Shown piece by piece: positions 1 to 8,580 of a DNA stretch of 64,000 nt (the stretch's first letter is position 1; the number at the start of each line of letters is the position of its first letter). The notes beneath the pieces were generated by a model. The model ran no database searches and was not told the DNA's origin. It saw only the letters and a program-made list of their open reading frames with translations. Made by a program: the position numbers and the translations under genes. The DNA is from Nocardia sp. NBC_00403. Lineage in GTDB: Bacteria > Actinomycetota > Actinomycetes > Mycobacteriales > Mycobacteriaceae. The stretch is from the NCBI RefSeq assembly GCF_036046055.1, contig NZ_CP107939.1, positions 8,618,001 to 8,682,000 on the forward strand, given 5' to 3'.

Positions 1-216
1 CCCGAAGCCTGCGGTGACGACCGTTCCCCACAGCATGATGAACGGCCCGTATTCCGCCACGCGGGCCCAGTACCCGCAGGGGCCCACATCTTCCGGGATG
101 GTCGCGCATTCGGGGTGGCCGATGGCCGCGAAGGCCAGGGTCGCGAGCATCGGAATCGCAACGGCCACACCGAGTACGATCGCCAGGCTTCTGATGAGGC
201 GGGAGAGGATTGCCAT
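1..216 (-). CDS. Membrane protein, C-terminus cut off by window edge
   Basis: Seventy-two codons are visible, starting at the ATG whose complement is 214-216 and running off the left edge without a stop. The product begins MAILSRLIRSLAIVLGVAVA, a basic start followed by a hydrophobic helix (about residues 8-32). A short Cys-containing loop (GHPECATIPEDVGPCGYW, two Cys) comes next, and a second hydrophobic segment begins near residue 55. It looks like a small multi-pass membrane protein with an external, possibly disulphide-bonded loop. No family is recognised. It diverges from the secreted protein at 464. The reverse-frame reading on the plus strand over the same bases is a shadow. Confidence 0.6.
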   Translation of the reverse strand, partial: MAILSRLIRSLAIVLGVAVAIPMLATLAFAAIGHPECATIPEDVGPCGYWARVAEYGPFIMLWGTVVTAGFG

Positions 217-463
217 GCGGTCTGACCCTAATGCGCGGCCGGGGGCGATTTCCACGCGCACCCGCGCAGCCACCAAGGGTCGGCCAGTTGCTCGCGCCAG
301 TAACCCGAGTCGGTCAGCAAGTGTGTCCAGGCGTACCAGCACATCGTGGCGCAGTTGCGATATCGGTGTGTCCGGCTTCGCAGTGCACATCGGTTCTCCA
401 GGCAAGGGAATGCGTTAGAACTGAGTTCACCACGAGATTTCGCAGCAGACAGGAACTCAGAAC

Positions 464-799
464 ATGACCTCGACAAACAAGCTGGCGGCCGTTCTTGCAG
501 CCGCGGCTGTCTCCGTGGTGGCGTTCACCGGCGCCGCGCACGGCGAGCCGGAAGCAGCAGTGAACAGACATGAAGGTGTGGCGGGCTGTATCCAGTGGTG
601 GTGGACCGAGGACGGCACGTCGACGACCACAACAACCATCCATTGGCACAACCTGTGCCCGGCGATGCAGCGGCTGTTGGTCTCGTGGCGGAACGATCGG
701 ACGAATATGGATCCCGATGACGTGACCTACGGAATTCCGGGCGGTCATGAGGGTTCCGACACGTGGCCGGGCATTCCGGTCGCCTTCAGGCAACTATGA
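464..799 (+). CDS. Small secreted protein of unknown function
   Basis: This 111-residue protein starts with a classical signal peptide: MTSTNKLAAVLAAAAVSVV, then a hydrophobic core ending near AHG-E at about residue 28. Cleavage would leave roughly 83 residues. The mature part has two Cys (in AGCIQWWW and HNLCPA), which could form one disulphide, and an unusual run of Trp and Thr residues. An AGGA-type ribosome site lies about nine bases before the ATG. No family is recognised. Exported small Cys-containing proteins of this kind are common in Nocardia and mycobacteria, so export is well supported and function is open. Confidence 0.7.
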   Translation: MTSTNKLAAVLAAAAVSVVAFTGAAHGEPEAAVNRHEGVAGCIQWWWTEDGTSTTTTTIHWHNLCPAMQRLLVSWRNDRTNMDPDDVTYGIPGGHEGSDTWPGIPVAFRQL

Positions 800-1113
800 G
801 ACACATCCAACCGCCTGCCCACGGTCCGATCTAGCAACGATGCCGGTAAGGATCATGCCGGTGTAGTGGTTGTCGTAGATCGTTCGGTTCTCCGACACCG
901 CACCGCTACTGATCGCTGCGAACCGCAGTCCCTGGTCACCCACTTCGGCCATGTATCGATAAAACGTGTCGAAAAGTGTTGATATCCAACAATTCTTGTC
1001 GGCCCTTTCTCCTACAGTCCCATGGCGTGGCCACCGCGACCCGCGATCTCGACATCCCCGCACCGCTCACCCTCGACGGCGACAGGCTCGACCCGATCGG
1101 CGGAGCAGGCGCG
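800..1113. other. Gap with no convincing gene
   Basis: A minus-strand open frame (stop at 794, possible start near 950) gives about 50 residues containing YDNHYTGMILTG. It has no ribosome site or recognisable domain, so I do not call it. The stretch leads into the recombinase remnant. Confidence 0.4.
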
Positions 1114-1242
1114 CTGATCAGCGACGGCCGCGTCTCCACCAAGGACCAGAACCTGAATCGTCAGATCCACGCGCTCACCACCGCGGGGTGTCAGCGGATC
1201 TTCACCGACAAGAAGTCGGGAAAGGATGCCGAGCGTGTCACG
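1114..1242 (+). pseudogene. Serine recombinase (resolvase/invertase) remnant
   Basis: About 43 codons read ISDGRVSTKDQNLNRQIHAL followed by TTAGCQRIFTDKKSGKDAER. This is the N-terminal signature of small serine recombinases: the GYARVSTxDQ motif with the nucleophilic Ser in RVS, then LxxAGCxxIFxDKxSG. Family members are about 180-200 residues. Here the similarity stops after KDAER, the rest of the catalytic domain and the helix-turn-helix are missing, and upstream the usual short M-x-IGYARVS start is replaced by unrelated sequence. It is a decayed fragment of a mobile-element recombinase and suggests past transposition or inversion here. Confidence 0.7.
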
Positions 1243-1385
1243 AGGGTTCTCTCCGGACCCCGCGACCAGGCGATTGTTTTGCGCCGTTACTACCGGACCC
1301 CCAGCACCTGCCGGGCTCGGCTCGCGATGCCGAACCCGCTGCGGATGGGACCTGTGCCGACTGCTCGGCGGCGGTGCCGACGCCC

Positions 1386-3737
1386 TTATTGCCGGGCCAT
1401 GTGCATGCGCATCTCGCTTTGGATGTCGGTGATCAGCTCCCCGGAGAGGTCGACAGTAACGGTGTGCAGCGTGCCGGTGAACCGGGCAGGCGGTTCGTAG
1501 TCGGGTGCCACCGCCGAGCCCGAGTTGGCGCCGCAGGTCATCCCGCCGGGGTTGAAGGCGACCGGCGTGGTGACGGGGATTTCGGCCTCGCCAACCAAGC
1601 GGTGGTCGATGTAGAGCTGGGCGCGGCCCGGTGTGCCTTTGCCGTGAGCAAGATCGGGCTCGCCGGTGGGTTCGAATTCGAAGCGCAGCTCGTGGCGGCC
1701 TTCGGGGACCGGCTCGGTGGAGTAGACACGGTAGATGGCGCGCCGGACGTAGTTGTGGGCGTAGTGCAGTCGGCCATCCTTGAGATAGAAGGACCAGCCG
1801 CCGACGTTGGTGCCCTGGCACAGTAGGACGCCTTCGGCGCCGCCGGGCGGGATCTCGGCATCGGCAGTGATGCTGTGCGGACGGTTGATCACCCGGGGCG
1901 CCACGGCCGCGGGCAATGCCTCGGTGCCGGGGCGGAGGGTGTAGCTGAGCTGCGCCGGTGTGATCTGGGGCTTCTCCACCGTCAGCCGTTGCATACCGCT
2001 GCTGTCGATGGGCAATACCTGATACTTTCCCGCCTCGACGTACCACAGTGAGATCATCTCGAGGAGTTTGTCCGGGTGCTCTGCCGCGATGTCACGGGTC
2101 TCGGCGAAGTCCTCCTCGATGTGGTAGAGCTCCCAGTGGTGGGCGTCCAACTTGCCCAGATCCGCGGCGGTGATGGGGGTGCCGAAGAGTTTGCCCGCTT
2201 CGGTGAAAGAGGGGCCCGGCCAGGGGCACACGGCACGCCATCCGCAGTGGTCGATCGCGCGGTGGCCCATCATCTCGAAGTACTGGGTGTGGTGCCGGGT
2301 CGGCGCGGCCGGGTTGTCGAAGGTGTGCGCGAAGCTGACACCGTGGAGGGGTGACTGGGGCACGCCTTTGATAGTGGCCGGGGGTTCGATTCCGAGCACG
2401 TCGAGGACGGTGGGGACCATGTCGACCAGGTGCGCGTACTGAGTGCGTACCCCACCCCGTGCCATGATGCCCCGCGGCCAGTGGACCAGGAACGGGTCAC
2501 TGACACCACCGCGGTAGGTCTCACGCTTCCAACGACGGAAGGGCGTGTCGCCCGCCCAGGTCCAGCCCCACGGGTAGTGGTTGAACGTGGTAGGGCTGCC
2601 GAGTTCGTCGATCGCTCGGAGGCTGTCCTCGATCGGTTCGGGGGCGTTGTTGAAGAACTGCAGCTCATTGGTGGTCCCGGTGACTCCGCCCTCGGCGCTG
2701 GCGCCGTTGTCGGAGACGACCATGATCAGCGTGTTGTCGAACTCGCCGATCTCCTTCAGGAAGTCCAGCAGCCGCCCGATGTGATGGTCGGTGTGGGACA
2801 GGAATCCGGCAAAGACCTCCATCATCCGCGCGGCCAGGCGGCGCACATCAGGCTGCATCGAGTTCCACTCCGGCACATCCGGGTCGTGGCGGGAGAGCTG
2901 CGCGTTCGGTGGCATGATGCCCCGTTGCTTCTGCCGGTCGAAGGTGAATTCGCGGTAGGCCTCCCAGCCGTCGTCGAACCGGCCCTGGTAACGGTCCGCC
3001 CACTCCTTGGGCACATGGTGTGGAGCATGCGTCGCCCCGGTGCAGAGGTTCAAGAAGAACGGCTTGTCCGGAGCAACCTGCTTAGCGCTGGAGATGAAGG
3101 AGATCGCCTTGTCGACCAGATCCGCGGTCAGGTGGTAGCCCTCGTCCGGGGTGGCGGGCGGTTCGACCTGGTGGTTGTCGTGGATCAGATCCGGGTACCA
3201 CTGGCTGGTGTCACCGCCGAGGAAGCCGTAGAACCGCTCGAAACCACGGCCGAGCGGCCACCGCTCGTACGGGCCTGCTGCCGATTCCTGGTCCGACGGC
3301 ACCAGGTGCCATTTGCCGACCATGTAGGTGTTGTATCCGTGCTGCAGCAGCATCTCCGAGAGGAACCCGTTCTCGAATGGAATGTTGCCGTTATAGCCCG
3401 GATATCCCGTGGCTACTTCTGTAATGCTCGCCATCGCGTTGGCATGGTGATTGCGTCCCGTCATGATGCACGAACGCGATGGCGAACACAGCGCTGTCGT
3501 ATGCATGTTGTTGTACAGCAATCCGCCCTTGGCCAGGGCGTCCAAATGCGGCGTGGCTATCGGACTGCCGTAACAACCGAGCTGTCCGAACCCGGTGTCA
3601 TCGAGCACAATGAACAGCACGTTCGGCGCACCCAGTGCAGGCCGCACCGGTTGCGGCCAAGCGGGACTCGACACATCGGCCGTCCGACCGATGACTCCAG
3701 GAAAAGCAGTTCCCGGCCGGTATTCCTTCGGTGACAT
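1386..3737 (-). CDS. Type I sulfatase (arylsulfatase family) with C-terminal beta-sandwich-like region
   Basis: Arylsulfatases hydrolyse sulfate esters using a formylglycine made from Cys in a C-x-P-S-R motif. Here C84-S85-P86-S87-R88 (LCSPSRSCIMTGRNHH) is intact, and VLDDTGF (D46, D47) supplies metal ligands; VVSDNGAS holds the later Asp-Asn pair. The first 560 or so residues are the sulfatase domain. Roughly the last 170 residues (from about EIPPGGAEGVLL) look like a beta-rich, concanavalin-like appendage, which is my inference. I start it at the ATG at 3735-3737 (MSPKEYRPG), preceded by GGAGG and GAGGAG; the open frame extends 86 codons further upstream, but that part has no family resemblance. 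There is no signal peptide, so it is probably cytoplasmic. No formylglycine-generating enzyme lies nearby. Confidence 0.9.
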   Translation of the reverse strand: MSPKEYRPGTAFPGVIGRTADVSSPAWPQPVRPALGAPNVLFIVLDDTGFGQLGCYGSPIATPHLDALAKGGLLYNNMHTTALCSPSRSCIMTGRNHHANAMASITEVATGYPGYNGNIPFENGFLSEMLLQHGYNTYMVGKWHLVPSDQESAAGPYERWPLGRGFERFYGFLGGDTSQWYPDLIHDNHQVEPPATPDEGYHLTADLVDKAISFISSAKQVAPDKPFFLNLCTGATHAPHHVPKEWADRYQGRFDDGWEAYREFTFDRQKQRGIMPPNAQLSRHDPDVPEWNSMQPDVRRLAARMMEVFAGFLSHTDHHIGRLLDFLKEIGEFDNTLIMVVSDNGASAEGGVTGTTNELQFFNNAPEPIEDSLRAIDELGSPTTFNHYPWGWTWAGDTPFRRWKRETYRGGVSDPFLVHWPRGIMARGGVRTQYAHLVDMVPTVLDVLGIEPPATIKGVPQSPLHGVSFAHTFDNPAAPTRHHTQYFEMMGHRAIDHCGWRAVCPWPGPSFTEAGKLFGTPITAADLGKLDAHHWELYHIEEDFAETRDIAAEHPDKLLEMISLWYVEAGKYQVLPIDSSGMQRLTVEKPQITPAQLSYTLRPGTEALPAAVAPRVINRPHSITADAEIPPGGAEGVLLCQGTNVGGWSFYLKDGRLHYAHNYVRRAIYRVYSTEPVPEGRHELRFEFEPTGEPDLAHGKGTPGRAQLYIDHRLVGEAEIPVTTPVAFNPGGMTCGANSGSAVAPDYEPPARFTGTLHTVTVDLSGELITDIQSEMRMHMARQ

Positions 3738-4294
3738 CTCCTCGATCCTCCGTCCCGCCGACCGGCATACATCCGGCCGATCGGCGCGTAGGTTCTTGCC
3801 GATGTTGCCCGCGGTCACGCCGTGAGACTGGTCGCCGCCAGCCTTCTCCGGAGCAATACGCGCAGTCCCGCATCCTCGACGAGGAATCTCAGCGCTGTGA
3901 CTTGCCGGCTTCCTGCTCTGGGGCACGTGCGGCGACCTTGCGGAAACGGCGTTGAGGAAACATCGACGCTCCGACGGAAAATCTGGACAGCGCACCTGTT
4001 AACGACGGGTGAGGTCGCTCCGTGAGCCGTCACCGTTGATGGCTCCGCACATGTCAAAGGGAGACAAGGCCACTCAGCAAAACAACCTGGGAGGACCAAC
4101 GCCACCCATGCATCCAATTATGTTCTTTTCGACCCACTCAGTACTGCAATGGCGCACTGAAAATAGTAGCCGACCAGTAGCTTAACGGCCAGTGAGCAAG
4201 GGGACGCCCTTGTCCTGCACGAGCCGGGAACGCGGCCTGCGCACGGCCGGGAGGACCGCCCGCGAAAGGCCGAAGCCTCCAGAGCGATCGTCGG
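3738..4294. other. Intergenic region without a recognisable gene
   Basis: The overlapping open frames on both strands here lack ribosome sites and domain signatures. An AT-richer patch (about 4095-4185) could hold promoter sequence for the sulfatase side, but no clear hexamer pair is seen. Confidence 0.4.
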
Positions 4295-4399
4295 CTACCT
4301 CCACAGGTGGGCCCGAACGCCCGACTCGTGGGTGAGGGCGAGGAATGCATCGTCCTCGGTCCGGATCCCGGCCTGCCGGCGATCCAGCTCGCAGTACAC
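4295..4399 (-). CDS. Possible 34-codon ORF, or readthrough tail of the upstream gene
   Basis: Directly after the TGA stop of the gene at 4421-5011, the same reading frame continues for 41 sense codons to a TAG at 4295-4297. Third positions are GC-rich and the peptide looks protein-like (ELDRRQAGIRTEDDAFLALT, then HESGVRAHLW). A GTG at 4397-4399 could start a separate 34-residue peptide. Alternatives are that the TGA arose by point mutation and split a longer protein, or that it is read through. No ribosome site is visible before the GTG, so the split-gene reading is at least as likely. Confidence 0.35.
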   Translation of the reverse strand: MYCELDRRQAGIRTEDDAFLALTHESGVRAHLWR

Positions 4400-4420
4400 C
4401 GTGGCACCGCGAACAGTCGG

Positions 4421-5011
4421 TCACACGCAGTATTGGCAGGTGCCGCTGGCGGGGAGCTCGATGAAGCACTGGGCGCACACCGCGGCGCGGGTCGGCTGCG
4501 GCTTGACCTCGGCTTGTCCCGCAGCGCGCGCCGAACGGTGGCTCGCCACCTTGGGAGTGAGCGGCGGGACGCCTTCACCGGCCGGCATCTCGGCCCCGTG
4601 GTGCAGGTAGCACTGCCAACGAGCGTAGGCGGCATGCAGCTCGAGATCGTCCGGAATCGGCAGTCCGGCGAGTTCCAGTACGTACTTATAGGTTTCGCCG
4701 ACGGTTTGGTTCTGCCGTACACACAGCGCGGTGAGCGGCGGCTCGCCCGCCTTGTGGCAGCGCCGGGCGATCTTGCGCAGGATGGCATCCATCCAGGTGC
4801 GCGTCGGCGCCTCGGTGTACACACCGGACGCCTCCTGCACGCGCTCGGCCAACTCGGCGACAGTGATGAAATGCCCATACCCGGTGGCGATCTCGGACAA
4901 TTCCGCGTGCGCGGCCAGCATCCACGCCATCGTCGCCTCGCGCAATGGCACGGCAGCACCATCGCCGGCCCGCCATGCTCCTGCCACCGTGGGTATCGAA
5001 TTCCTCATCAC
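4421..5011 (-). CDS. Hypothetical protein with C-terminal zinc-ribbon-like CxxC pair
   Basis: This 196-residue soluble protein is mostly alpha-helical (MAWMLAAHAELSEIATGYGH, VAELAERVQEASGVYTEAPT). It ends with two CxxC motifs (VCAQC and TCQYC), a plausible zinc ribbon at residues about 178-195. A short Ala/Pro-rich linker joins the parts. The helical body resembles small actinobacterial proteins of unknown function; I do not recognise a named family. The GTG at 5011 follows TAACTT by six bases, which fits a leaderless transcript; an ATG is the next codon. The frame stays open past the stop (see 4295-4399), so the native protein may have been longer. Confidence 0.7.
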   Translation of the reverse strand: MMRNSIPTVAGAWRAGDGAAVPLREATMAWMLAAHAELSEIATGYGHFITVAELAERVQEASGVYTEAPTRTWMDAILRKIARRCHKAGEPPLTALCVRQNQTVGETYKYVLELAGLPIPDDLELHAAYARWQCYLHHGAEMPAGEGVPPLTPKVASHRSARAAGQAEVKPQPTRAAVCAQCFIELPASGTCQYCV

Positions 5012-5397
5012 CCGAATAAGTTATCGCGTCGGTACGAGCTGACGAAATAGCCTCGCGAGGCTGATCTGCACATGATTCGAATCATGAGAGCTATGCCACT
5101 TCCACCCGCTCGCCGCGAGCGGCATGCCACGACGACGGCCGTCACAGAATCGATGCCTGCCGTATCACCGAACCGCCGCGAATCGAGACCGGCGAACCGT
5201 TCGCTGCGGCCGGTGCGCCGGCATTCCGGAGCTGAACCCGTCCCCCCATCGCCGAAGCCGATCGGCGCGCTCTCGGCGGGAATCGAAACTGACTGCGAAA
5301 GGAGGATGTGGACGCCACTGCACCGGGCCAGTGGCCGGAAGCCGACTGGCCGGAGCTGAAGGTAGAGAATTACATGGCCAAGACGGCTGGTACCGAA
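5012..5397. other. Intergenic region without a recognisable gene
   Basis: This stretch separates two minus-strand genes. Arg/Pro-rich plus-strand frames here look like GC-rich shadows. A TAACTT hexamer at 5018-5023 is the likely -10 element of the gene at 4421-5011. Nothing else stands out. Confidence 0.4.
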
Positions 5398-6519
5398 CTA
5401 CACCGCAATAGAGACGTTCGGAATTGAGTTCTTAAAGACGCCCGCGTTGGCCGCACGCTCATCCCAACTCTCCTTGGCGCATCTTTCGTAGTAATGAGCG
5501 AAAGCCTCAGCGCCTTTCTCAGGCGATATTGCGGCGTTACTTCTGAATATCGCCCAGCTATCTTTTTCGGAGGTTACAGATTCATGCATCATGTAATCAA
5601 CTTGCTTATGCCAGTCGAGCCATTGATCGCCCGCGAAAGCGTGCAGCCCGTCGTCTCTGCCCCCTTCCCACTGGATCAGGCCTATGGCACCTTCACCCTT
5701 ATTTACAGCGCCGGTGTTGAAGCTGGATTCGGTCAGCATATTACCAAGAATGGCAACCGCTTCATTGTGCGTCAGGAAGTATGGCTTACCCCTGAGGTAT
5801 TGATAGATTTCCTCTGCGGTCGCCTGCTGGCCGGCGTCTATCGGCTTGGGGGTCCCGGAACCGTTGTACGAGGCCGGACTAGCTGTGCCGGAGCCACCAT
5901 AGCCACCAGAGCCGCCCCAGCCACCAGATGCCGGAATGCCCCTCCCACTATCGGAGGGAGCGGAGCCGCCGATACCGGCAGCATGTTGCTTGATCTTCTC
6001 CTGGGCATCCTCGACCTTGTCATGGGTCTTGTGGACAGCCCCGCCCACGGCCGACATGAGGTCTACCTCGGCCTTCGCCGTCAGATACTTCGGAGGGTTC
6101 GGATTGTCCTTTGTCGGGGGATCCTGAACCGGAGCAGGTGCATCGTTCAACGCTTTCTTGAGTGCCTCGACATAATCCTGGATGTCGGCGAACGCGCTCC
6201 CTGCGATTCCGGATGTCGCAAAGGCAGAGGTGTCTACGCCTTTATCGCTGACATGTATCGCGTCTTTGGCGGCGGTGACCGTCTTCCCCAACTCACCAAG
6301 ATTCTTGACCATCACGCTGCCGTTATCCTCGTCGAGGTCGACGACCTTACCGTCGCCTTCCAATCGCTTCGAGAAATCGGGAACCGTGGTGTTCCCCGAA
6401 CCGAGCACCTCCAGTGAGGCCTCGATCGCCCTCCCGCCCCAATCGATGAAGAACCGCAGCGCTTCCGACGACCCATCGGGATGCTTCAGGGGCATGACAT
6501 CGTAACGCTCGCCGGTCAT
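5398..6519 (-). CDS. Phage-tail-lysozyme-domain protein with ESX-substrate-like N-terminus
   Basis: The C-terminal 140 or so residues match the phage tail lysozyme fold: AEEIYQYLRGKPYFLTHNEA, ILGNMLTESSFNTGAV with a probable catalytic Glu in TESS, then GAIGLIQWEGGR. Such domains cleave peptidoglycan in phage tail tips and in some actinobacterial secreted proteins. The N-terminal 190 residues are helical with charged repeats and no signal peptide, and a Gly/Ser/Pro linker (GGWGGSGGYGGSG) joins the two. I place the start at the ATG at 6517-6519 (MTGERYDVMPLK) with a weak GGAGCC upstream; the open frame continues 28 codons further. The layout recalls type VII-secreted effectors, an inference. 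There are no phage structural genes nearby. Confidence 0.75.
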   Translation of the reverse strand: MTGERYDVMPLKHPDGSSEALRFFIDWGGRAIEASLEVLGSGNTTVPDFSKRLEGDGKVVDLDEDNGSVMVKNLGELGKTVTAAKDAIHVSDKGVDTSAFATSGIAGSAFADIQDYVEALKKALNDAPAPVQDPPTKDNPNPPKYLTAKAEVDLMSAVGGAVHKTHDKVEDAQEKIKQHAAGIGGSAPSDSGRGIPASGGWGGSGGYGGSGTASPASYNGSGTPKPIDAGQQATAEEIYQYLRGKPYFLTHNEAVAILGNMLTESSFNTGAVNKGEGAIGLIQWEGGRDDGLHAFAGDQWLDWHKQVDYMMHESVTSEKDSWAIFRSNAAISPEKGAEAFAHYYERCAKESWDERAANAGVFKNSIPNVSIAV

Positions 6520-6689
6520 CGGGGGCTCCGCTTCTCGGGTACCGCCATCGCATCCTCTGCTCACTACAGGACTGTCAGGCCACCGTGTGGCCCCCTTCCT
6601 CAACTGCCCTCTTCAAGTATCAATCATCCCCCATGTTGGGAAAGCGGCGTGCGAAACTCAGGTTGGCGCCTACGCCGACCGCGTGAGGC

Positions 6690-7256
6690 GTGGGCCGCGG
6701 GCGTGCCACCACCGACGCCACACCGAGCACGTCTGAGCTGGTCGACGTCCTCCAACAGACAGTGGGCTTGATACGGGCGCATTTCGCTGCCGCCACAGCA
6801 CAATTGGGCGCGACTCCGCTGCAAGCCAAGGCGCAGCGCCAACTGGCCGAACCAATCACGGTGAAAGACCTGTCGGCCCGCTTGGGCGCCGATGTCTCCA
6901 ACACGGCCGCCACGGTCGATCGGCTCGAGTCACAGGGCCTGGTCCGCAAGGAACCCCACCCCACCGACCGGCGCGCCCGGATAGTGACCCTCACCGCAAC
7001 GGCCACCGCATACTCGGCAAACTCGAACCAGTCCGCGTTCGGCAAAGTCCCCCCGCTCGAGACCTTCGACCCCCGACAACGGCACGAGCTGTACGCCTAC
7101 CGAAGCGCGCAACCTCGACCTGACCGGCACCGACCAGACGGAAACGACCGCAGGATGTGGCACTCGGCAGCGTCTGGACTCGGTCGAGAGCGGCAACTTC
7201 GAGGGGCGATCGATCGGAGATATTCTGGTTTCAGTTTGCTTGTCCCGTCCAAGTGA
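6690..7256 (+). CDS. MarR-family regulator with abnormal C-terminus
   Basis: Residues about 15-115 follow the MarR winged-helix pattern: helical LVDVLQQTVGLIRAHFAA, recognition helix region ITVKDLSARLGADVSNTAAT, VDRLESQGLVRKEPHPTDRR (the wing) and ARIVTLTATA. FGKVPPLETFDPRQRHELY corresponds to the usual end of the dimerisation helix. After it, the reading continues about 50 residues in Arg/His-rich, unfamily-like sequence, so a frameshift near 7100 or gain of an extended frame is likely. It starts at a GTG with no obvious ribosome site. MarR proteins repress neighbouring genes in response to small ligands; the target here is unknown. Confidence 0.55.
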   Translation: MGRGRATTDATPSTSELVDVLQQTVGLIRAHFAAATAQLGATPLQAKAQRQLAEPITVKDLSARLGADVSNTAATVDRLESQGLVRKEPHPTDRRARIVTLTATATAYSANSNQSAFGKVPPLETFDPRQRHELYAYRSAQPRPDRHRPDGNDRRMWHSAASGLGRERQLRGAIDRRYSGFSLLVPSK

Positions 7257-7267
7257 GGAGGGTCGGC

Positions 7268-7966
7268 ATGTCGGCGTATCCAGACCCGCAAGATCCCCGA
7301 GTCCAAGAGGACATTCGAGAAGCGGTGCAGCGGGCACGTGAGTCGGCACTGAACTCGTCCATGTCCGAACAGGACATCACCAATATGGCCGCCGGCTATC
7401 TGGGGGTGGCCGACGCGAGCGCCCCGGGCATCGAGCTCGACATCCAACGTGAAGTGCGTCGCCAGTCCGGCACCGACTGGACCGTCCAAGACCGACGCGG
7501 CCGCTACGAGGGGCCACCACCCATCACACCGGCGGAACACAGCCCCGGGATGAGCGCCCCGGACCCGGTCTTCGGCGTGCGGGTGGACCATTGGTGCACC
7601 GACGAAGAAATCCAGGGCATTCAGGGCTACGCCATCTACGACAACACCATGATGCAGAGCCGCTACGACCCCACCTGCTCGTCAGAGTTCTACGACGGTT
7701 ACCTCACCGCGCTCGCGGGCCTGATGCAATCCGTGGCCCCCCACGACACACTCGACCGCTATCGTTCGGTCGTCGAAACAATCGACGGAACTTTCAAGAC
7801 CTGGCCGGGCACCCAGGACAGATCCACCGGTGCCGCCCTCGCGTTGACAAACGCCTGGGAGTACGCCAATTCCGGCGCCTCGGTAATACAGATCCTCGCC
7901 CACCTACGCGGCGAGATAGCCTGCATCGCCGATTGTTTCCAAATAGCTCGCGCCGACGGCCTGTAA
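7268..7966 (+). CDS. Hypothetical protein, unrecognised
   Basis: This 232-residue protein starts at ATG 7268, eight to ten bases after a strong GAGGAGGG. It has no signal peptide or membrane helix. The N-terminal third is charged and helical (QEDIREAVQRARESALNSSM); the rest contains four Cys (DHWCTD, DPTCSS, EIACIADCF) and aromatic motifs such as QGYAIYDNTMMQSRYDP and SSEFYDGYLTALAG. I recognise no family. Start, ribosome site and codon use support a real gene, and it follows the MarR-like gene by 11 bp, so the two may be co-transcribed. Confidence 0.75.
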   Translation: MSAYPDPQDPRVQEDIREAVQRARESALNSSMSEQDITNMAAGYLGVADASAPGIELDIQREVRRQSGTDWTVQDRRGRYEGPPPITPAEHSPGMSAPDPVFGVRVDHWCTDEEIQGIQGYAIYDNTMMQSRYDPTCSSEFYDGYLTALAGLMQSVAPHDTLDRYRSVVETIDGTFKTWPGTQDRSTGAALALTNAWEYANSGASVIQILAHLRGEIACIADCFQIARADGL

Positions 7967-8166
7967 TCCGCGCGGGAGCACGCCGCCGAGCCCACACGAT
8001 GCTCGAGACCAGCAGTGGGTGCGGTGACATCCAAGATTTCCCATGAAATCCGCCAGACCAGCCTGCTCACCAGCACGATCCGACTGGCGACTGCGGACCT
8101 CGGTCAGCGGGTCGGGACTTTGCCCCCATAAAACACCTGAAACCAGCCACGCTGACCGCCGCAGTA

Positions 8167-8580
8167 TCAGGAATCGAATGCGATGAAGACTGTTGCGACC
8201 ATCAGTGCGACCGGCGCGAACGATGCCGTTACGGCGATTCCGAACCGGCGCGTACGTCTGTTGGTAGCCGCTGCGAGACAAACTCCCGACAGCGCCGCGA
8301 ACACGACGATCCAGATCGTCCAATAGCCCGCTGTTCGAACGAGCCCATCGGGTCCGGTAATCCCGAGTGCTCGTTGCAACATACGGACGATCCTCGGAAA
8401 GCCATACAAACCCGTCAGCCATCCGACGACAAACCCGCCGATAATCTGAACGGCGCCGATCAATCCCGCCGCAAGCGACCGACCGCCTTTCACCGGTGTC
8501 GTCCGCGGCGGCTCGGCATCGCCTGCAAGGTCAGCACGCCGCTCTGATGAAGACTCGGCTGGAGTCGCCTCCGAGGTCAT
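8167..8580 (-). CDS. Small membrane protein, last gene of WXG/ESX-like cassette
   Basis: The product has about 137 residues. The first 35 or so are hydrophilic (TSEATPAESSSERRADLAGD), followed by three probable helices: LAAGLIGAVQIIGGFVVGWL, WTIWIVVFAALSGVCLAAA and FGIAVTASFAPVALMVATVF. The ATG at 8578-8580 overlaps the end of the lipoprotein gene by 50 bp; a TTG nine bases upstream is an alternative start. No family is recognised. Position and overlap suggest it is translated with the lipoprotein and the two upstream genes as one unit. Confidence 0.65.
   Translation of the reverse strand: MTSEATPAESSSERRADLAGDAEPPRTTPVKGGRSLAAGLIGAVQIIGGFVVGWLTGLYGFPRIVRMLQRALGITGPDGLVRTAGYWTIWIVVFAALSGVCLAAATNRRTRRFGIAVTASFAPVALMVATVFIAFDS

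Noticed and set aside
794..1063. Minus-strand frame of 89 codons
   Set aside because: Part of the peptide looks plausible, but there is no start signal or family and it overlaps low-quality sequence.
2430..3734. Long plus-strand open frame opposite the sulfatase
   Set aside because: It is an antisense shadow of a high-GC gene; the minus-strand product has all sulfatase motifs.
3738..3995. 86-codon N-terminal extension of the sulfatase
   Set aside because: The extension has no sulfatase similarity, whereas the ATG at 3737 has GGAGG and GAGGAG upstream.
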